Shown: one piece after another, positions 32,335 through 41,167 of the stretch | Layout: the number at the start of each line of letters is the position of its first letter | How positions within the stretch are numbered: the stretch's first letter is position 1 | Assembly (NCBI RefSeq): GCF_036634195.1 | Contig: NZ_JAZIFY010000001.1 | Span: 1,870,501 to 1,934,500, forward strand | Length of the DNA stretch: 64,000 nt | Direction of reading: 5' to 3' | DNA from: Streptomyces sp. P9-A4 | Lineage (GTDB): Bacteria; Actinomycetota; Actinomycetes; Streptomycetales; Streptomycetaceae | Made by a program: the position numbers and the translations under genes | Notes under the pieces: generated by a model | The model's database searches: none | Seen by the model: the letters and a program-made list of their open reading frames with translations, nothing else | What the model was told of the DNA's origin: nothing

Positions 32335-33522
32335 GTGACCACGGCCCAAACCCGTCCTGAGCTCGACGTACAGCCGACGCCGCTCGCCCTGCTCCTGCTC
32401 GGTCGCGAGGCCGACCCGAAGAGCGAGCGCGGCGTGGAGTGTCCCGGCGATCTGCCGTCTCCCTCCGACCCGGACCTGGTGGAGCGCGCCCGCGCCGCCA
32501 AGGAGAAGCTCGGGGACAAGGTCTTCGTCCTCGGCCACCACTACCAGCGCGACGAGGTCATCCAGTTCGCCGACGTCACCGGCGACTCCTTCAAGCTCGC
32601 CCGCGACGCCGCCGCCAAGCCGGAGGCCGAGTACATCGTCTTCTGCGGTGTGCACTTCATGGCGGAGTCGGCCGACATCCTCACCGGCGACGAGCAGAAG
32701 GTCGTCCTGCCGGACCTGGCGGCCGGCTGCTCGATGGCCGACATGGCCACCGCCGAGCAGGTCGCGGAGTGCTGGGACGTGCTGACCGAGGCCGGCATCG
32801 CCGAGCAGGTCGTGCCCGTCTCGTACATGAACTCCTCGGCCGACATCAAGGCCTTCACCGGCAAGCACGGGGGCACGATCTGCACCTCGTCCAACGCCGA
32901 GCGGGCCCTGAACTGGGCCTTCGAGCAGGGGGAGAAGGTGCTGTTCCTGCCGGACCAGCACCTGGGCCGCAACACCGCCGTCCGCGACATGGGCATGTCC
33001 CTGGACGACTGCGTGCTCTACAACCCGCACAAGCCCAACGGCGGGCTGACCGTCGAGGAGCTGCGCGCCGCCAAGATGATCCTGTGGCGGGGCCACTGCT
33101 CGGTGCACGGCCGCTTCTCGGTGGACTCGGTGAACGACGTGCGCGCGCGCATCCCGGGCGTGAACGTGCTCGTCCACCCCGAGTGCAAGAACGAGGTCGT
33201 CGCCGCCGCCGACTACGTGGGCTCGACCGAGTACATCATCAACACCCTGGAGGCGGCCCCGGCCGGTTCCAAGTGGGCCATCGGCACCGAGCTGAACCTC
33301 GTCCGGCGGCTGGCGAACCGTTTCGCCGACCAGGACAAGGAGGTCGTCTTCCTCGACAAGACGGTCTGCTTCTGCTCGACCATGAACCGCATCGACCTGC
33401 CGCACCTGGTGTGGACCCTGGAGTCGCTGGCCGAGGGCAACCTCGTCAACCAAATCCGGGTCGACAAGGAGACGGAGAGCTTCGCCAAGCTCGCGCTGGA
33501 GCGGATGCTGGCGCTGCCGTAA
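32335..33522 (+). CDS. nadA: Quinolinate synthase
   Basis: 395 aa. It condenses iminoaspartate with dihydroxyacetone phosphate to quinolinate for NAD synthesis, using a [4Fe-4S] cluster. Motifs: GHHYQRDEVIQFADVTGDS near the N-terminus, CGVHFMAE, NSSADIKAF, and cluster cysteines in VFCGVHF, HPECKNEV and CFCSTM. The GTG at 32335 (TTAQTRPELD...) is chosen because GAAAGGG precedes it and an upstream ATG sits in the promoter. It stands alone, without nadB or nadC, between two terminators. Confidence 0.95.
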   Translation: MTTAQTRPELDVQPTPLALLLLGREADPKSERGVECPGDLPSPSDPDLVERARAAKEKLGDKVFVLGHHYQRDEVIQFADVTGDSFKLARDAAAKPEAEYIVFCGVHFMAESADILTGDEQKVVLPDLAAGCSMADMATAEQVAECWDVLTEAGIAEQVVPVSYMNSSADIKAFTGKHGGTICTSSNAERALNWAFEQGEKVLFLPDQHLGRNTAVRDMGMSLDDCVLYNPHKPNGGLTVEELRAAKMILWRGHCSVHGRFSVDSVNDVRARIPGVNVLVHPECKNEVVAAADYVGSTEYIINTLEAAPAGSKWAIGTELNLVRRLANRFADQDKEVVFLDKTVCFCSTMNRIDLPHLVWTLESLAEGNLVNQIRVDKETESFAKLALERMLALP

Positions 33523-33544
33523 CGGTTCTCCCGTACGTACGCCG

Positions 33545-33580
33545 GAAGGGGCGCCCCACGAGCTCGTGGGGCGCCCCTTC
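33545..33580. terminator. Bidirectional terminator between nadA and RND permease
   Basis: A perfect inverted repeat with 17-nt arms (33545-33561 with 33564-33580) lies 22 nt after the nadA stop and 15 nt beyond the stop codon of the convergent RND gene at 33596. Confidence 0.88.
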
Positions 33581-33595
33581 GTCATGCCGTACGGA

Positions 33596-36500
33596 TCAGA
33601 CCGCGGCCGGCTCCTTCGCCTGCGGCGGGACCGCCGTCTCGCCGGGCGCCCCGCCCTTCCTCGCCGCCTTCTTCTTCGCGCGGCGCTCCTTGCGGAGCTC
33701 CACCATCGCGTAGAGCGTCGGGACGAGCAGCAGGGTCAGCAGCGTCGAGGTGATCAGACCGCCGATCACCACCACGGCCAGCGGCTGGGCGATGAAGCCG
33801 CCCTCGCCGGTGATGCCGAGCGCCATCGGCAGCAGGGCGAAGATCGTCGCCAGGGCGGTCATCAGGATCGGGCGGAGCCGGTGCCGGCCGCCCTCGATGA
33901 CCGCTTCGACGACGCCGAGGCCCTGGGCCCGGTACTGGTTGATCAGGTCGATCAGGACGATGGCGTTGGTGACGACGATGCCGATCAGCATCAGCATGCC
34001 GATCATCGCCGGTACGCCCATCGCGGTGTCGGTGACCACCAGGAGACCGATCGCGCCGGTGGCCGCGAACGGGACCGAGACCAGCAGGATCAGCGGCTGG
34101 ATCAGCGACCTGAAGGTCGCGACCAGGAGCATGAAGACGATCGCGACGGCCGCGAGCATCGCCAGGAACAGTTTGAGGAAGGCATCGGACTGGTCCTCGG
34201 AGACACCGCCGATGGTGGCGGAGGCGCCCTCGGGCAGATCCAGGGACTTGATCTTCGACTGGAGGGTGGCGCTCACCGCGCCGGTGTTGTCACCGACCGG
34301 CTTGGCCGTGATCGTCGCGGCGCGGGCGCCGTCGATCCGGGTCATCGAGACCGGGCCGGGGACCAGCTCGACGGTGGCGATGTCGCCCAGCTTCACCGGG
34401 CCGAGCGGCAGGGCCTTGAGCCCGGCCAGGGTGGTGGCCGGACGCGCCGAGGTGATCAGGACGTCCCGCTCGCTGTCGTCGAGGATCGCCTTGGCGGCCG
34501 GGGTGCCCCGAACGGCCTGGGCGACGATCATGCCGAGCGAGGTGGAGTCGAAGCCCGCGTCGGCCGCCTTGGCGTTGGCCCTGACGGAGATCCGGGGCAC
34601 GGACTGCGAGAGGTCGCTCTGCACGTCGGTGACGTCCTTGAGCCCGGCGACCGCCGCGCGGACCTGCTCGGAGGCCTTCCTGAGGACCTCGGCGTCGCCG
34701 GCCTTGACGACCACGCTCAGGTCCTGGCTGCCGAAGCCGCCGCCGGCCGAGACGGTGGTGTCGCCGATGCCGTCGAGGGAGCCGAGGCCCTTCTCGATGG
34801 TCTCGCGGACCTTCTCGGAGGAGGCGGACTCCTCCAGGCTGACCTGGTAGGTGGCCTGGTTGGTGCCGGTGCCGCCGCCGAAGGCCGCCATGAAGCCGGA
34901 CGAGCCGACGTTGACCTGGTAGTCCTTGACGCCCTCGGTGTCCGCGAGGAGCTTCTCGATCTTCTTCGCGGCGGCGTCGGAGGCGTCCAGGCCGGTGCCG
35001 GGCGCCAGCTCCTGCCGGATGCTGAGCACCTCCTGCTCGCCCTGGTCGAAGAAGTTCGTCTTCAGGAGCGGGGCCATGCCGAAGGTGACGACGAGGACGG
35101 CGAACGCGATGGCGAGGCTGGTCAGCCGGCGCCGGGTCGCGAACCGCAGGACCGGCACATAGAGACGCTGGAGACGGCTCTTCTCCTCCTTCTCCTCGGC
35201 CAGCCTGCGGGCCTCCGCCAGATCGTCCGGGGTGCCCTTGGGGGCGCGCAGGAACCAGTACGAGAGGACCGGGACCACGGTCAGCGAGACGAGCAGCGAG
35301 GCGAGCAGGGCCGCCGTGACCGTCAGCGAGAACGAGCCGAACAGCTCGCCGATCATGCCGCCGGCCAGGCCGATCGGCAGGAAGACGGCAACGGTGGTGA
35401 GGGTCGAGGAGGTGACGGCGCCCGCCACCTCGCGGACGGCGGTGAGGATCGCGGTCTGGCGCTCCTCGCCGTAGCCCAGGTGCCGCTTGATGTTCTCCAG
35501 GACCACGATCGAGTCGTCGACGACCCGGCCGATGGCGATGGTGAGCGCGCCGAGCGTCAGCATGTTGAGCGAGAGGTCACGGGTCCACAGCACGATCAGG
35601 GCGAGGACGACCGAGAGCGGGATGGAGACGGCGGTCACCAGGGTCGAGCGGATCGACGCGAGGAAGACCAGGATCACCAGGACGGCCATGACGAGGCCGA
35701 GCGCGCCCTCGGTGGTCAGTCCGGAGACGGCCTTGGCGACGGCCGGGCCCTGGTCGGAGACCACGGTCAGCTCGGCGCCCGCGCCGAGGGCGGCGCGCAG
35801 CTCGGGCAGCTTCTCCTTGACGGCGTCGGAGATCGCGACGGCGCTGCCGTCCTTGTCCATGGTGGCCATCACGGCGAGGCTGGGCTTGCCGTTGGTCCGG
35901 GTCAGGGAGACGCGCGGCGACTCCTGCTGGCGGACGGTGGCGACATCGCCGAGCCGGACCGCCTTGCCCTTGCCGGGGACGGCCGCGGGGATGCGCAGGT
36001 CCTCGATCTGGCGCAGCGAGGTGTAGCCGCCGCCGACCTGGATGGTGCGGTTCTTCCCGGCCTCGGAGAAGGAGCCGGCCGGGATCGTGCCGCCGCCGGA
36101 GCGGAGGGCCTCGGCGAGCTTCATGGAGTTGAGTCCGGCCGCGGCGAGCTTCGTGTCGTCCGGGGTGACGGAGACCTGGAGGTCCTGGACGCCGCTGACG
36201 GAGACCTGGCCGACGCCGTCGATGTCCTCGAGGGCGGGCACGACGGTCCGCTCCAGGAGGTCGGCGAGCGCCTGCGGGTCCTTGTCGGAGGCGGCGGCGA
36301 GGACGACGGTCGGTATGTCGTCCGTCGAGCCGGCCACGACCTGCGGGTCGACCGAGTCGGGCAGCTGGGCGCGGGCCCGGTTCACGGCCTGCTGGACGTC
36401 GGCGACGAGCTGCTTCGTCGACTCGTCGCCGTAGTCGAAGGAGGCCATGACGAGGGCCATGCCCTCGGAGGCGGTGGAGGTGACGCCCTTCAGGCCGTCG

Positions 36501-36724
36501 ACGGCCTTCAGGTTGTTCTCCAGGGGCTCCACGACCTGCTTCTCGACCACATCGGGAGAGGCGCCCTGGTAGGGGGCGAGGATCGAGACCATCGGCAGCT
36601 CGATCGAGGGGAACAACTGCTGCTTCAGCTGCGGGATCGCGATCGCGCCGAACACGATCGCGACGATGGAGATCAGCCCGATCAGGGCCCGTTGCGCGAG
36701 GCTGAATCTGGACAGCCAGGACAT
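33596..36724 (-). CDS. RND-superfamily efflux transporter permease
   Basis: 1042 aa. Twelve membrane segments and two large external loops, in the 1+5 plus 1+5 layout of AcrB/HAE1 transporters (MSWLSRFSLAQRALIGL start; PFAATGAIGLLVVTD; RLRPILMTALATIFALLPMA near the end). The TM4 proton-relay DD motif is present at IGRVVDDSIVVLENIKRH. It exports small molecules with proton force. No adaptor or outer-membrane partner is encoded nearby, as expected for a Gram-positive. The ATG at 36724 has AGAGAG upstream. It lies downstream of a two-component system on the same strand (177-nt gap), which may regulate it (inference). Confidence 0.92.
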   Translation of the reverse strand: MSWLSRFSLAQRALIGLISIVAIVFGAIAIPQLKQQLFPSIELPMVSILAPYQGASPDVVEKQVVEPLENNLKAVDGLKGVTSTASEGMALVMASFDYGDESTKQLVADVQQAVNRARAQLPDSVDPQVVAGSTDDIPTVVLAAASDKDPQALADLLERTVVPALEDIDGVGQVSVSGVQDLQVSVTPDDTKLAAAGLNSMKLAEALRSGGGTIPAGSFSEAGKNRTIQVGGGYTSLRQIEDLRIPAAVPGKGKAVRLGDVATVRQQESPRVSLTRTNGKPSLAVMATMDKDGSAVAISDAVKEKLPELRAALGAGAELTVVSDQGPAVAKAVSGLTTEGALGLVMAVLVILVFLASIRSTLVTAVSIPLSVVLALIVLWTRDLSLNMLTLGALTIAIGRVVDDSIVVLENIKRHLGYGEERQTAILTAVREVAGAVTSSTLTTVAVFLPIGLAGGMIGELFGSFSLTVTAALLASLLVSLTVVPVLSYWFLRAPKGTPDDLAEARRLAEEKEEKSRLQRLYVPVLRFATRRRLTSLAIAFAVLVVTFGMAPLLKTNFFDQGEQEVLSIRQELAPGTGLDASDAAAKKIEKLLADTEGVKDYQVNVGSSGFMAAFGGGTGTNQATYQVSLEESASSEKVRETIEKGLGSLDGIGDTTVSAGGGFGSQDLSVVVKAGDAEVLRKASEQVRAAVAGLKDVTDVQSDLSQSVPRISVRANAKAADAGFDSTSLGMIVAQAVRGTPAAKAILDDSERDVLITSARPATTLAGLKALPLGPVKLGDIATVELVPGPVSMTRIDGARAATITAKPVGDNTGAVSATLQSKIKSLDLPEGASATIGGVSEDQSDAFLKLFLAMLAAVAIVFMLLVATFRSLIQPLILLVSVPFAATGAIGLLVVTDTAMGVPAMIGMLMLIGIVVTNAIVLIDLINQYRAQGLGVVEAVIEGGRHRLRPILMTALATIFALLPMALGITGEGGFIAQPLAVVVIGGLITSTLLTLLLVPTLYAMVELRKERRAKKKAARKGGAPGETAVPPQAKEPAAV

Positions 36725-36814
36725 GGGGTCTCTCTTCTGTGGCGTACTCGTCGACAGGCGGGAGCAGCCAAGACCCCGGCCGGGATCCGCTGGATCCGCC
36801 GGGGGCGCCCCCCG

Positions 36815-36820
36815 TCTATA
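36815..36820 (-). promoter_or_regulatory. Possible -10 of RND permease
   Basis: TATAGA on the minus strand lies ~90 nt before the ATG at 36724. No convincing -35 is found. Confidence 0.3.
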
Positions 36821-36901
36821 CGATCTGCCATCGAGCGCCGGAAGTCCTCGGTCCCCGGGTCCAGATCCTTATCCGGCGCATACCGCGTCTGGAGTACGCG
36901 C

Positions 36902-37591
36902 TCACTCCACCCGGGGGCGTACGAGACCGGACTCGTAGGCCGTGACCACCAGCTGGGCCCGGTCGCGGGCGCCGAGCTTGGCCATGGCCCGGTTGACATG
37001 GGTCTTCACGGTGAGCGGGCTGACGTCGAGCCGGTCGGCGATCTCGTCGTTGGAGAGGCCGCCGGCGACCAGGACGAGGACCTCGCGCTCCCGGGCGGTG
37101 AGCGCGGACAGCCGCTCGGTGCGGGCCGCACCGCCCCCGCCGACGTCCTCCGCGCCGGGGCCCTGCGCGAGGAACGTGGCGATCAGGCCCTTGGTGGCGG
37201 CCGGGGAGAGCAGCGCCTCGCCCGCGTGCGCGATCCGGATCGCGCCGAGCAGTTCCTCGGGCTCGGCCCCCTTGCCGAGGAAGCCGGAGGCGCCGGCGCG
37301 CAGCGACTGCACGACGTACTCGTCGACCTCGAAGGTGGTCAGCATGACGATCCGCACCTCGGACAGCTCCGGGTCGGCCGTGATCATGCGGGTGGCGGCG
37401 AGGCCGTCCGTGCCCGGCATCCGGATGTCCATGAGGACGACATCGGCCTTCTCGGAGCGGGCGAGGGCCACGGCCTGGGCGCCGTCGGCGGCCTCGCCGA
37501 CGACCTCCATGTCCGGTTCGGAGTCGACCAGCACCTTGAAGGCGCTGCGCAGCAGGGCCTGGTCGTCGGCGAGCACTACCCGGATCGTCAT
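36902..37591 (-). CDS. NarL/LuxR-family response regulator
   Basis: 229 aa. It has an N-terminal receiver with acidic pair ADD (residues 8-10), phospho-acceptor Asp55 in VVLMDIRMPG and a conserved Lys, then a C-terminal LuxR helix-turn-helix (LTAREREVLVLVAGGLSNDEIA...VKTHVNRAMAKLGA). The ATG at 37591 overlaps the stop of the histidine kinase by 4 nt, so the pair is translationally coupled. Likely targets include its own operon and the RND gene downstream (inference). Confidence 0.93.
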   Translation of the reverse strand: MTIRVVLADDQALLRSAFKVLVDSEPDMEVVGEAADGAQAVALARSEKADVVLMDIRMPGTDGLAATRMITADPELSEVRIVMLTTFEVDEYVVQSLRAGASGFLGKGAEPEELLGAIRIAHAGEALLSPAATKGLIATFLAQGPGAEDVGGGGAARTERLSALTAREREVLVLVAGGLSNDEIADRLDVSPLTVKTHVNRAMAKLGARDRAQLVVTAYESGLVRPRVE

Positions 37592-38829
37592 CGGTCCTCC
37601 CCCGTTCGGGACGTCACGGGCAGTATCGCCTGGACCCGGAACCCGCCGCCGTACCGGGGGCCCGCGGTCAGGGTGCCGCCGAAGGCGCCGACCCGTTCGC
37701 GCATGCCGAGGAGGCCGTGGCCGCCGTGGGGAGCGGGGTCCCCGGCTGCGGGCGGGCCGCCGTTGTCGAGGACGGTGATCTCGACCGTACGGCCCACCCG
37801 GACGACGCTCACCTCGGCCTCCGCGTCCGGTCCCGCGTGCTTGCGCACATTGGTCAGGGCCTCCTGCACGATCCGGTACGCGGCCAGGTCGACGGTCGCG
37901 GGCAGCGGCGACTCGCCGTCGGTACGGGCCAGGGCGACCGGGAGGCCGGCCTTGCGGAAGGTGTCGAGGAGCCCGTCGAGGACGGCGAGGCCGGGGGCCG
38001 GTTCGGTGGGCGCCTCCGGGTCGCCGGACTGGCGCAGCAGGCCGACGGTGGCGCGCAGCTCGTCGAGGGCGGAGCGGCTGGCCTCCCGGACGTGCACGAG
38101 GGCCTCCTTGGCCTGGTCGGGGCGCTTGTCCATGACGTGGGCGGCGACGCCCGCCTGCACGTTGACCAGGGCGATGTGGTGGGCGACGACGTCGTGGAGG
38201 TCGCGGGCGATCCGCAGCCGCTCCTCGGCGACCCGGCGGCCGGCCTCCTCCTCGCGGGTCCGCTCGGCCCGTTCGGCGCGCTCCCTTATCGCGTCGACGA
38301 AGGCCCTCCGGCTGCGCACGGCGTCACCGGCGGCGGCCGCCATGCCCGTCCAGGCGAAGACGCCGAGGTTCTCCTGCGCGTACCAGTGGGTGGGGCCGAA
38401 GGCCATGGCCGCGACGGTCAGCAGCGCCATGGTGACGAGGCCGACCCGCCAGGTGGTGGGCCGGTCCGTGCGGGAGGCGACCGTGTAGAGCGCGACGACG
38501 GCACTCATGGCGATGGGGGCGGGCCGGTTGTCGCCGATCAGTTCCACGAGGGTGACGGCCACGGTGAAGCAGAGCACCCGGAGCGGGAAGCGGCGGCGCA
38601 GCACCAGCGCGACGGCCCCGGCGACCATGATCAGGACGCTCGTCACGCCGGGCACGTGGTCGCCGAAGGTCGGCCCGGTCCGGCTGCCGTGCGGATCGGT
38701 GAACGACCCGGCGATCATGCAGATGAGCGCGCCGAACGCCACGGTCGCGTCGAAGGCGAGCGGATGCCCGCGGAACCAGTCGCGGAAGCGGGCGAAGCGG
38801 GTGCCGGTGGCAGGGCCGGTGGGGGTCAC
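37588..38829 (-). CDS. Sensor histidine kinase (HisKA_3 type)
   Basis: 413 aa. About five membrane segments lie in the first ~150 residues, with short loops and no large sensor domain, suggesting sensing in or near the membrane. Then come a coiled coil and HisKA_3 dimerisation helix with the phospho-accepting His in RIARDLHDVVAHHIALV, and an ATPase domain with N box (ALTNVRKH) and G box (GGHGLLGMRERV). The GTG at 38829 is chosen because TACCGT ends 8 nt upstream (leaderless) and the longer frame runs through a repeat-containing intergenic region. Confidence 0.88.
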   Translation of the reverse strand: MTPTGPATGTRFARFRDWFRGHPLAFDATVAFGALICMIAGSFTDPHGSRTGPTFGDHVPGVTSVLIMVAGAVALVLRRRFPLRVLCFTVAVTLVELIGDNRPAPIAMSAVVALYTVASRTDRPTTWRVGLVTMALLTVAAMAFGPTHWYAQENLGVFAWTGMAAAAGDAVRSRRAFVDAIRERAERAERTREEEAGRRVAEERLRIARDLHDVVAHHIALVNVQAGVAAHVMDKRPDQAKEALVHVREASRSALDELRATVGLLRQSGDPEAPTEPAPGLAVLDGLLDTFRKAGLPVALARTDGESPLPATVDLAAYRIVQEALTNVRKHAGPDAEAEVSVVRVGRTVEITVLDNGGPPAAGDPAPHGGHGLLGMRERVGAFGGTLTAGPRYGGGFRVQAILPVTSRTGEDR

Positions 38830-38837
38830 GGGGAACA

Positions 38838-38843
38838 ACGGTA
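38838..38843 (-). promoter_or_regulatory. -10 element (leaderless) of histidine kinase
   Basis: TACCGT on the minus strand ends 8 nt before the GTG at 38829. Confidence 0.4.
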
Positions 38844-38940
38844 CGGGGCGGGAGGCGGGACCCGTACGGGAAAGCGCGGAGTCCCGCCACCCCGGAGGGC
38901 GACGGGACTCGTCGTACAGCACGGTCGGCCCGGAATGGGG

Positions 38941-38968
38941 CGGGGTTCGCACCCCGCCGATCGGCCGG
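38941..38968. repeat. 28-nt direct repeat, copy 1, upstream of the two-component operon
   Basis: Contains two palindromes: CGGGGT-tcgc-ACCCCG and GCCGATCGGC. An identical copy lies at 39000-39027. Both are upstream of the kinase gene. Confidence 0.7.
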
Positions 38969-38999
38969 GACCGGGACGTGTGGTGAGCCCGGGACCGGC

Positions 39000-39027
39000 C
39001 GGGGTTCGCACCCCGCCGATCGGCCGG
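39000..39027. repeat. 28-nt direct repeat, copy 2
   Basis: Identical to 38941-38968, offset by 59 bp (between five and six helical turns). It sits 14 nt downstream of the pspAA stop codon. Confidence 0.7.
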
Positions 39028-39041
39028 AATCAAGCCCCCGG

Positions 39042-39320
39042 TCAGCCCGGGATCAGGCCGTCGTCGGAGAGCATCTCCTTGACCTCGTCCAGGCCCGCGC
39101 CCGGAGACGGGAGGATCAGCTCCGAGGGTTCCAGGGCGTCGTCCGGCAGTGGCTCGCCGAACCGCCGCACGGCGTCGAGGAGGGCGCCCAGCGTGCGCCG
39201 GAACCCTTCCTCGTCCCCCGACTCCAGCTCCGCGAGCAGCTCGTCGTCCAGCTTGTTCAGCTCGACGAAGTGGCTGTCGGCCAGCTTCAGCTGGCCCTCC
39301 CCCATGATCCGCACGATCAT
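39042..39320 (-). CDS. pspAA: PspA-associated protein PspAA
   Basis: 92 aa. It starts MIVRIMGEGQLKLAD and ends with the acidic P-S-P-G-A-G-L-D-E type tail, the short alpha-beta PspAA domain linked to PspA in actinobacteria and archaea. The ATG at 39320 lies 19 nt after the pspA stop, so the genes form an operon. It probably modulates the PspA envelope-stress system; the mechanism is unknown. Confidence 0.88.
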   Translation of the reverse strand: MIVRIMGEGQLKLADSHFVELNKLDDELLAELESGDEEGFRRTLGALLDAVRRFGEPLPDDALEPSELILPSPGAGLDEVKEMLSDDGLIPG

Positions 39321-39339
39321 GACGCGTCCTGTCTGTCGC

Positions 39340-40134
39340 CTACTTCTCGAACCGCGGGTGGGACTGCTGCGTGTTGTCCTGGGGCGCCGCCGCGCCACCG
39401 CCCTCGATCGCCTGCTGCTGGGCCGACGGGCCGCCCGCCAGCTCGGCCTTCATCCGCTGGAGCTCCAGCTCGACGTCCGTACCGCCGGACAGCCGGTCCA
39501 GCTCCGCCTGGAGGTCGTCCTTCCCGAGCCCGGACTGGTCGTCCAGGGCGCCGGAGGCGAGCAGCTCGTCGATCGCGCCTGCGCGCGCCTGGAGCTGGGC
39601 GGTCTTGTCCTCGGCCCGCTGGATCGCGAGGCCGACGTCGCTCATCTCCTCCGAGATACCGGAGAAGGACTCGGCGATCCGGGTCTGCGCCTGGGCCGCC
39701 GTGTAGGTCGCCTTGATGGTCTCCTTCTTGGTGCGGAAGGCGTCCACCTTGGCCTGGAGGCGCTGGGCGGCGAGCGTGAGCTTCTCCTCCTCGCCCTGCA
39801 GCGTCTGGTGCTGCACCTCCAGGTCGCTGACCTGCTGCTGGAGCGCGGCCCGCCGGGACAGCGCCTCGCGCGCCAGGTCCTCGCGGCCGAGGGCGAGCGC
39901 CTTGCGGCCCTGGTCCTCCAGCTTGGAGGACTGGCCCTGCAACTGGTTCAGCTGGAGTTCCAGCCGCTTGCGGGAGGTGGCGACGTCGGCGACGCCGCGC
40001 CGCACCTTCTGCAGCAGCTCCAACTGCTTCTGGTACGAGTAGTCGAGCGTCTCGCGCGGATCCTCGGCCCGGTCAAGGGCCTTGTTCGCCTTCGCGCGGA
40101 AGATCATCCCCATACGCTTCATGACACCGCTCAT
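39340..40134 (-). CDS. pspA: Phage-shock protein A (PspA/IM30 family)
   Basis: 264 aa, nearly all alpha-helical coiled coil. It begins MSGVMKRMGMIFRAKANKAL, the amphipathic membrane-binding helix, followed by DRAEDPRETLDYSYQKQLEL, the conserved PspA start. It ends with a short Q/P-rich tail. ESCRT-III-like PspA polymers coat and repair stressed membranes. The ATG at 40134 has AAGGGGG upstream; the frame runs further but without homology. It is in an operon with pspAA, next to RND and two-component genes. Confidence 0.92.
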   Translation of the reverse strand: MSGVMKRMGMIFRAKANKALDRAEDPRETLDYSYQKQLELLQKVRRGVADVATSRKRLELQLNQLQGQSSKLEDQGRKALALGREDLAREALSRRAALQQQVSDLEVQHQTLQGEEEKLTLAAQRLQAKVDAFRTKKETIKATYTAAQAQTRIAESFSGISEEMSDVGLAIQRAEDKTAQLQARAGAIDELLASGALDDQSGLGKDDLQAELDRLSGGTDVELELQRMKAELAGGPSAQQQAIEGGGAAAPQDNTQQSHPRFEK

Positions 40135-40496
40135 GGGCTTCGCGCGCCCCCTTCTGACGGACTTCGGCTCCAGCTCTACGACAGGATCCACACTACGGGC
40201 CCTGTCTCCATTACCGCACTGTTCGGAGCGTGATGCGCTCCTCCCCAAGGACGACTACGTCCGGTGCTCCCTCCCGCGCAGGGAGTAGATGGATCTAGGG
40301 GAACCCTCGGTGGTCCCACGTACGAACCGCGTACGAACCGCGCACACATCGCGTACGCACACCTCGAAGACGCAGTCCGCTCCGCTGTCGCTCCGCCAAT
40401 GCCGAAGAATTTTTCAAGATCTTTTCGAAGCATTGCTATCAGATCGTTCCCGCCCTGCCTGGGGTTCATGCCCACCACCCCGTACCCTTGGGTTTT
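40135..40496. other. Divergent promoter region of pspA and DUF3043 gene
   Basis: 362 nt without a credible gene. Contents: direct repeats of cgtacgaaccg near 40319-40343, a CTCCCT/AGGGAG hairpin near 40270-40290, and an AT-rich island (40402-40446) containing aagatctt and CAATGC/GCATTG arms. A minus-strand TAGTGT (about 40192-40197) could be a pspA -10. I could not identify a sigma-E type promoter with confidence. Confidence 0.4.
40483..40488 (+). promoter_or_regulatory. -10 element (leaderless) of DUF3043 gene
   Basis: TACCCT ends 8 nt before the GTG at 40497, and no ribosome binding site is present. Confidence 0.5.
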
Positions 40497-41099
40497 GTGT
40501 TCCGTAGCCGTTCGAAGGAAGAGAAGGCCCCCACCGACAAGGTGACGGCGGACCTCTCCAAGCAGCCCCGCGACCCCGAGGCCCCCAAGGGCCGCCCGAC
40601 GCCGAAGCGGAGTGAGGCGCAGACCCAGCGCCGTCGCGCCGCGACGGTGCCGACCGACCGCAAGGAGGCATCCAAGCGCCAGCGCGAGGCACGCCGCTCC
40701 GACCTGGCCCGCCAGCGCGAGGCGCTGGCCAGCGGTGACGAGCGTTATCTGCCGGCCCGTGACAAGGGTCCGGTCCGCCGCTTCGTGCGCGACTTCGTCG
40801 ACTCGCGCTTCGCGATCGCCGAGTACTTCCTGCCGATGGCCGTGGTGATCCTCGTGCTGTCGCTGTTCGGCAACGCCAACCGGGGGCTGCAGAACATCTC
40901 GCTGCTGCTCTGGCTCGGCGTGATCATCCTGATCGTCATCGACTCGATCGGCATCTGGATCCGGCTCCGGAAGCAGCTCAACGAGCGCTTCCCGAACGAG
41001 CCGAAGCGTGGCGCCATCGCCTACGGCCTGATGCGTACGCTCCAGATGCGCCGCCTGCGACTGCCCAAGCCGCAGGTCAAGCGCGGAGAGCGGCCCTGA
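40497..41099 (+). CDS. DUF3043 membrane protein
   Basis: 200 aa. A long basic, hydrophilic N-terminus (FRSRSKEEKAPTDK..., with KRSEAQTQRRRAA) is followed by RDKGPVRRFVRDFVDSRF, two close membrane segments (YFLPMAVVILVLSLFG and ISLLLWLGVIILIVIDSIGI) and a basic C-terminal tail. This matches the actinobacterial DUF3043 family of unknown function. The GTG at 40497 fits a leaderless start after TACCCT; a TTG nine bases earlier overlaps the -10 and is rejected. The methyltransferase gene follows directly. Confidence 0.87.
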   Translation: MFRSRSKEEKAPTDKVTADLSKQPRDPEAPKGRPTPKRSEAQTQRRRAATVPTDRKEASKRQREARRSDLARQREALASGDERYLPARDKGPVRRFVRDFVDSRFAIAEYFLPMAVVILVLSLFGNANRGLQNISLLLWLGVIILIVIDSIGIWIRLRKQLNERFPNEPKRGAIAYGLMRTLQMRRLRLPKPQVKRGERP

Positions 41100-41167
41100 G
41101 CGCCGACAGCTCGGAGCAGCCCGTCGAGCGTGCTTTCGGCGCGGCGACGTCGGAGTCGGGCGGCCCC

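Noticed and set aside
33566..38488. 1640-codon plus-strand frame
   Set aside because: Antisense to the RND permease and two-component genes, all of which have clear family motifs. Its translation is a G/D/R/Q-rich shadow.
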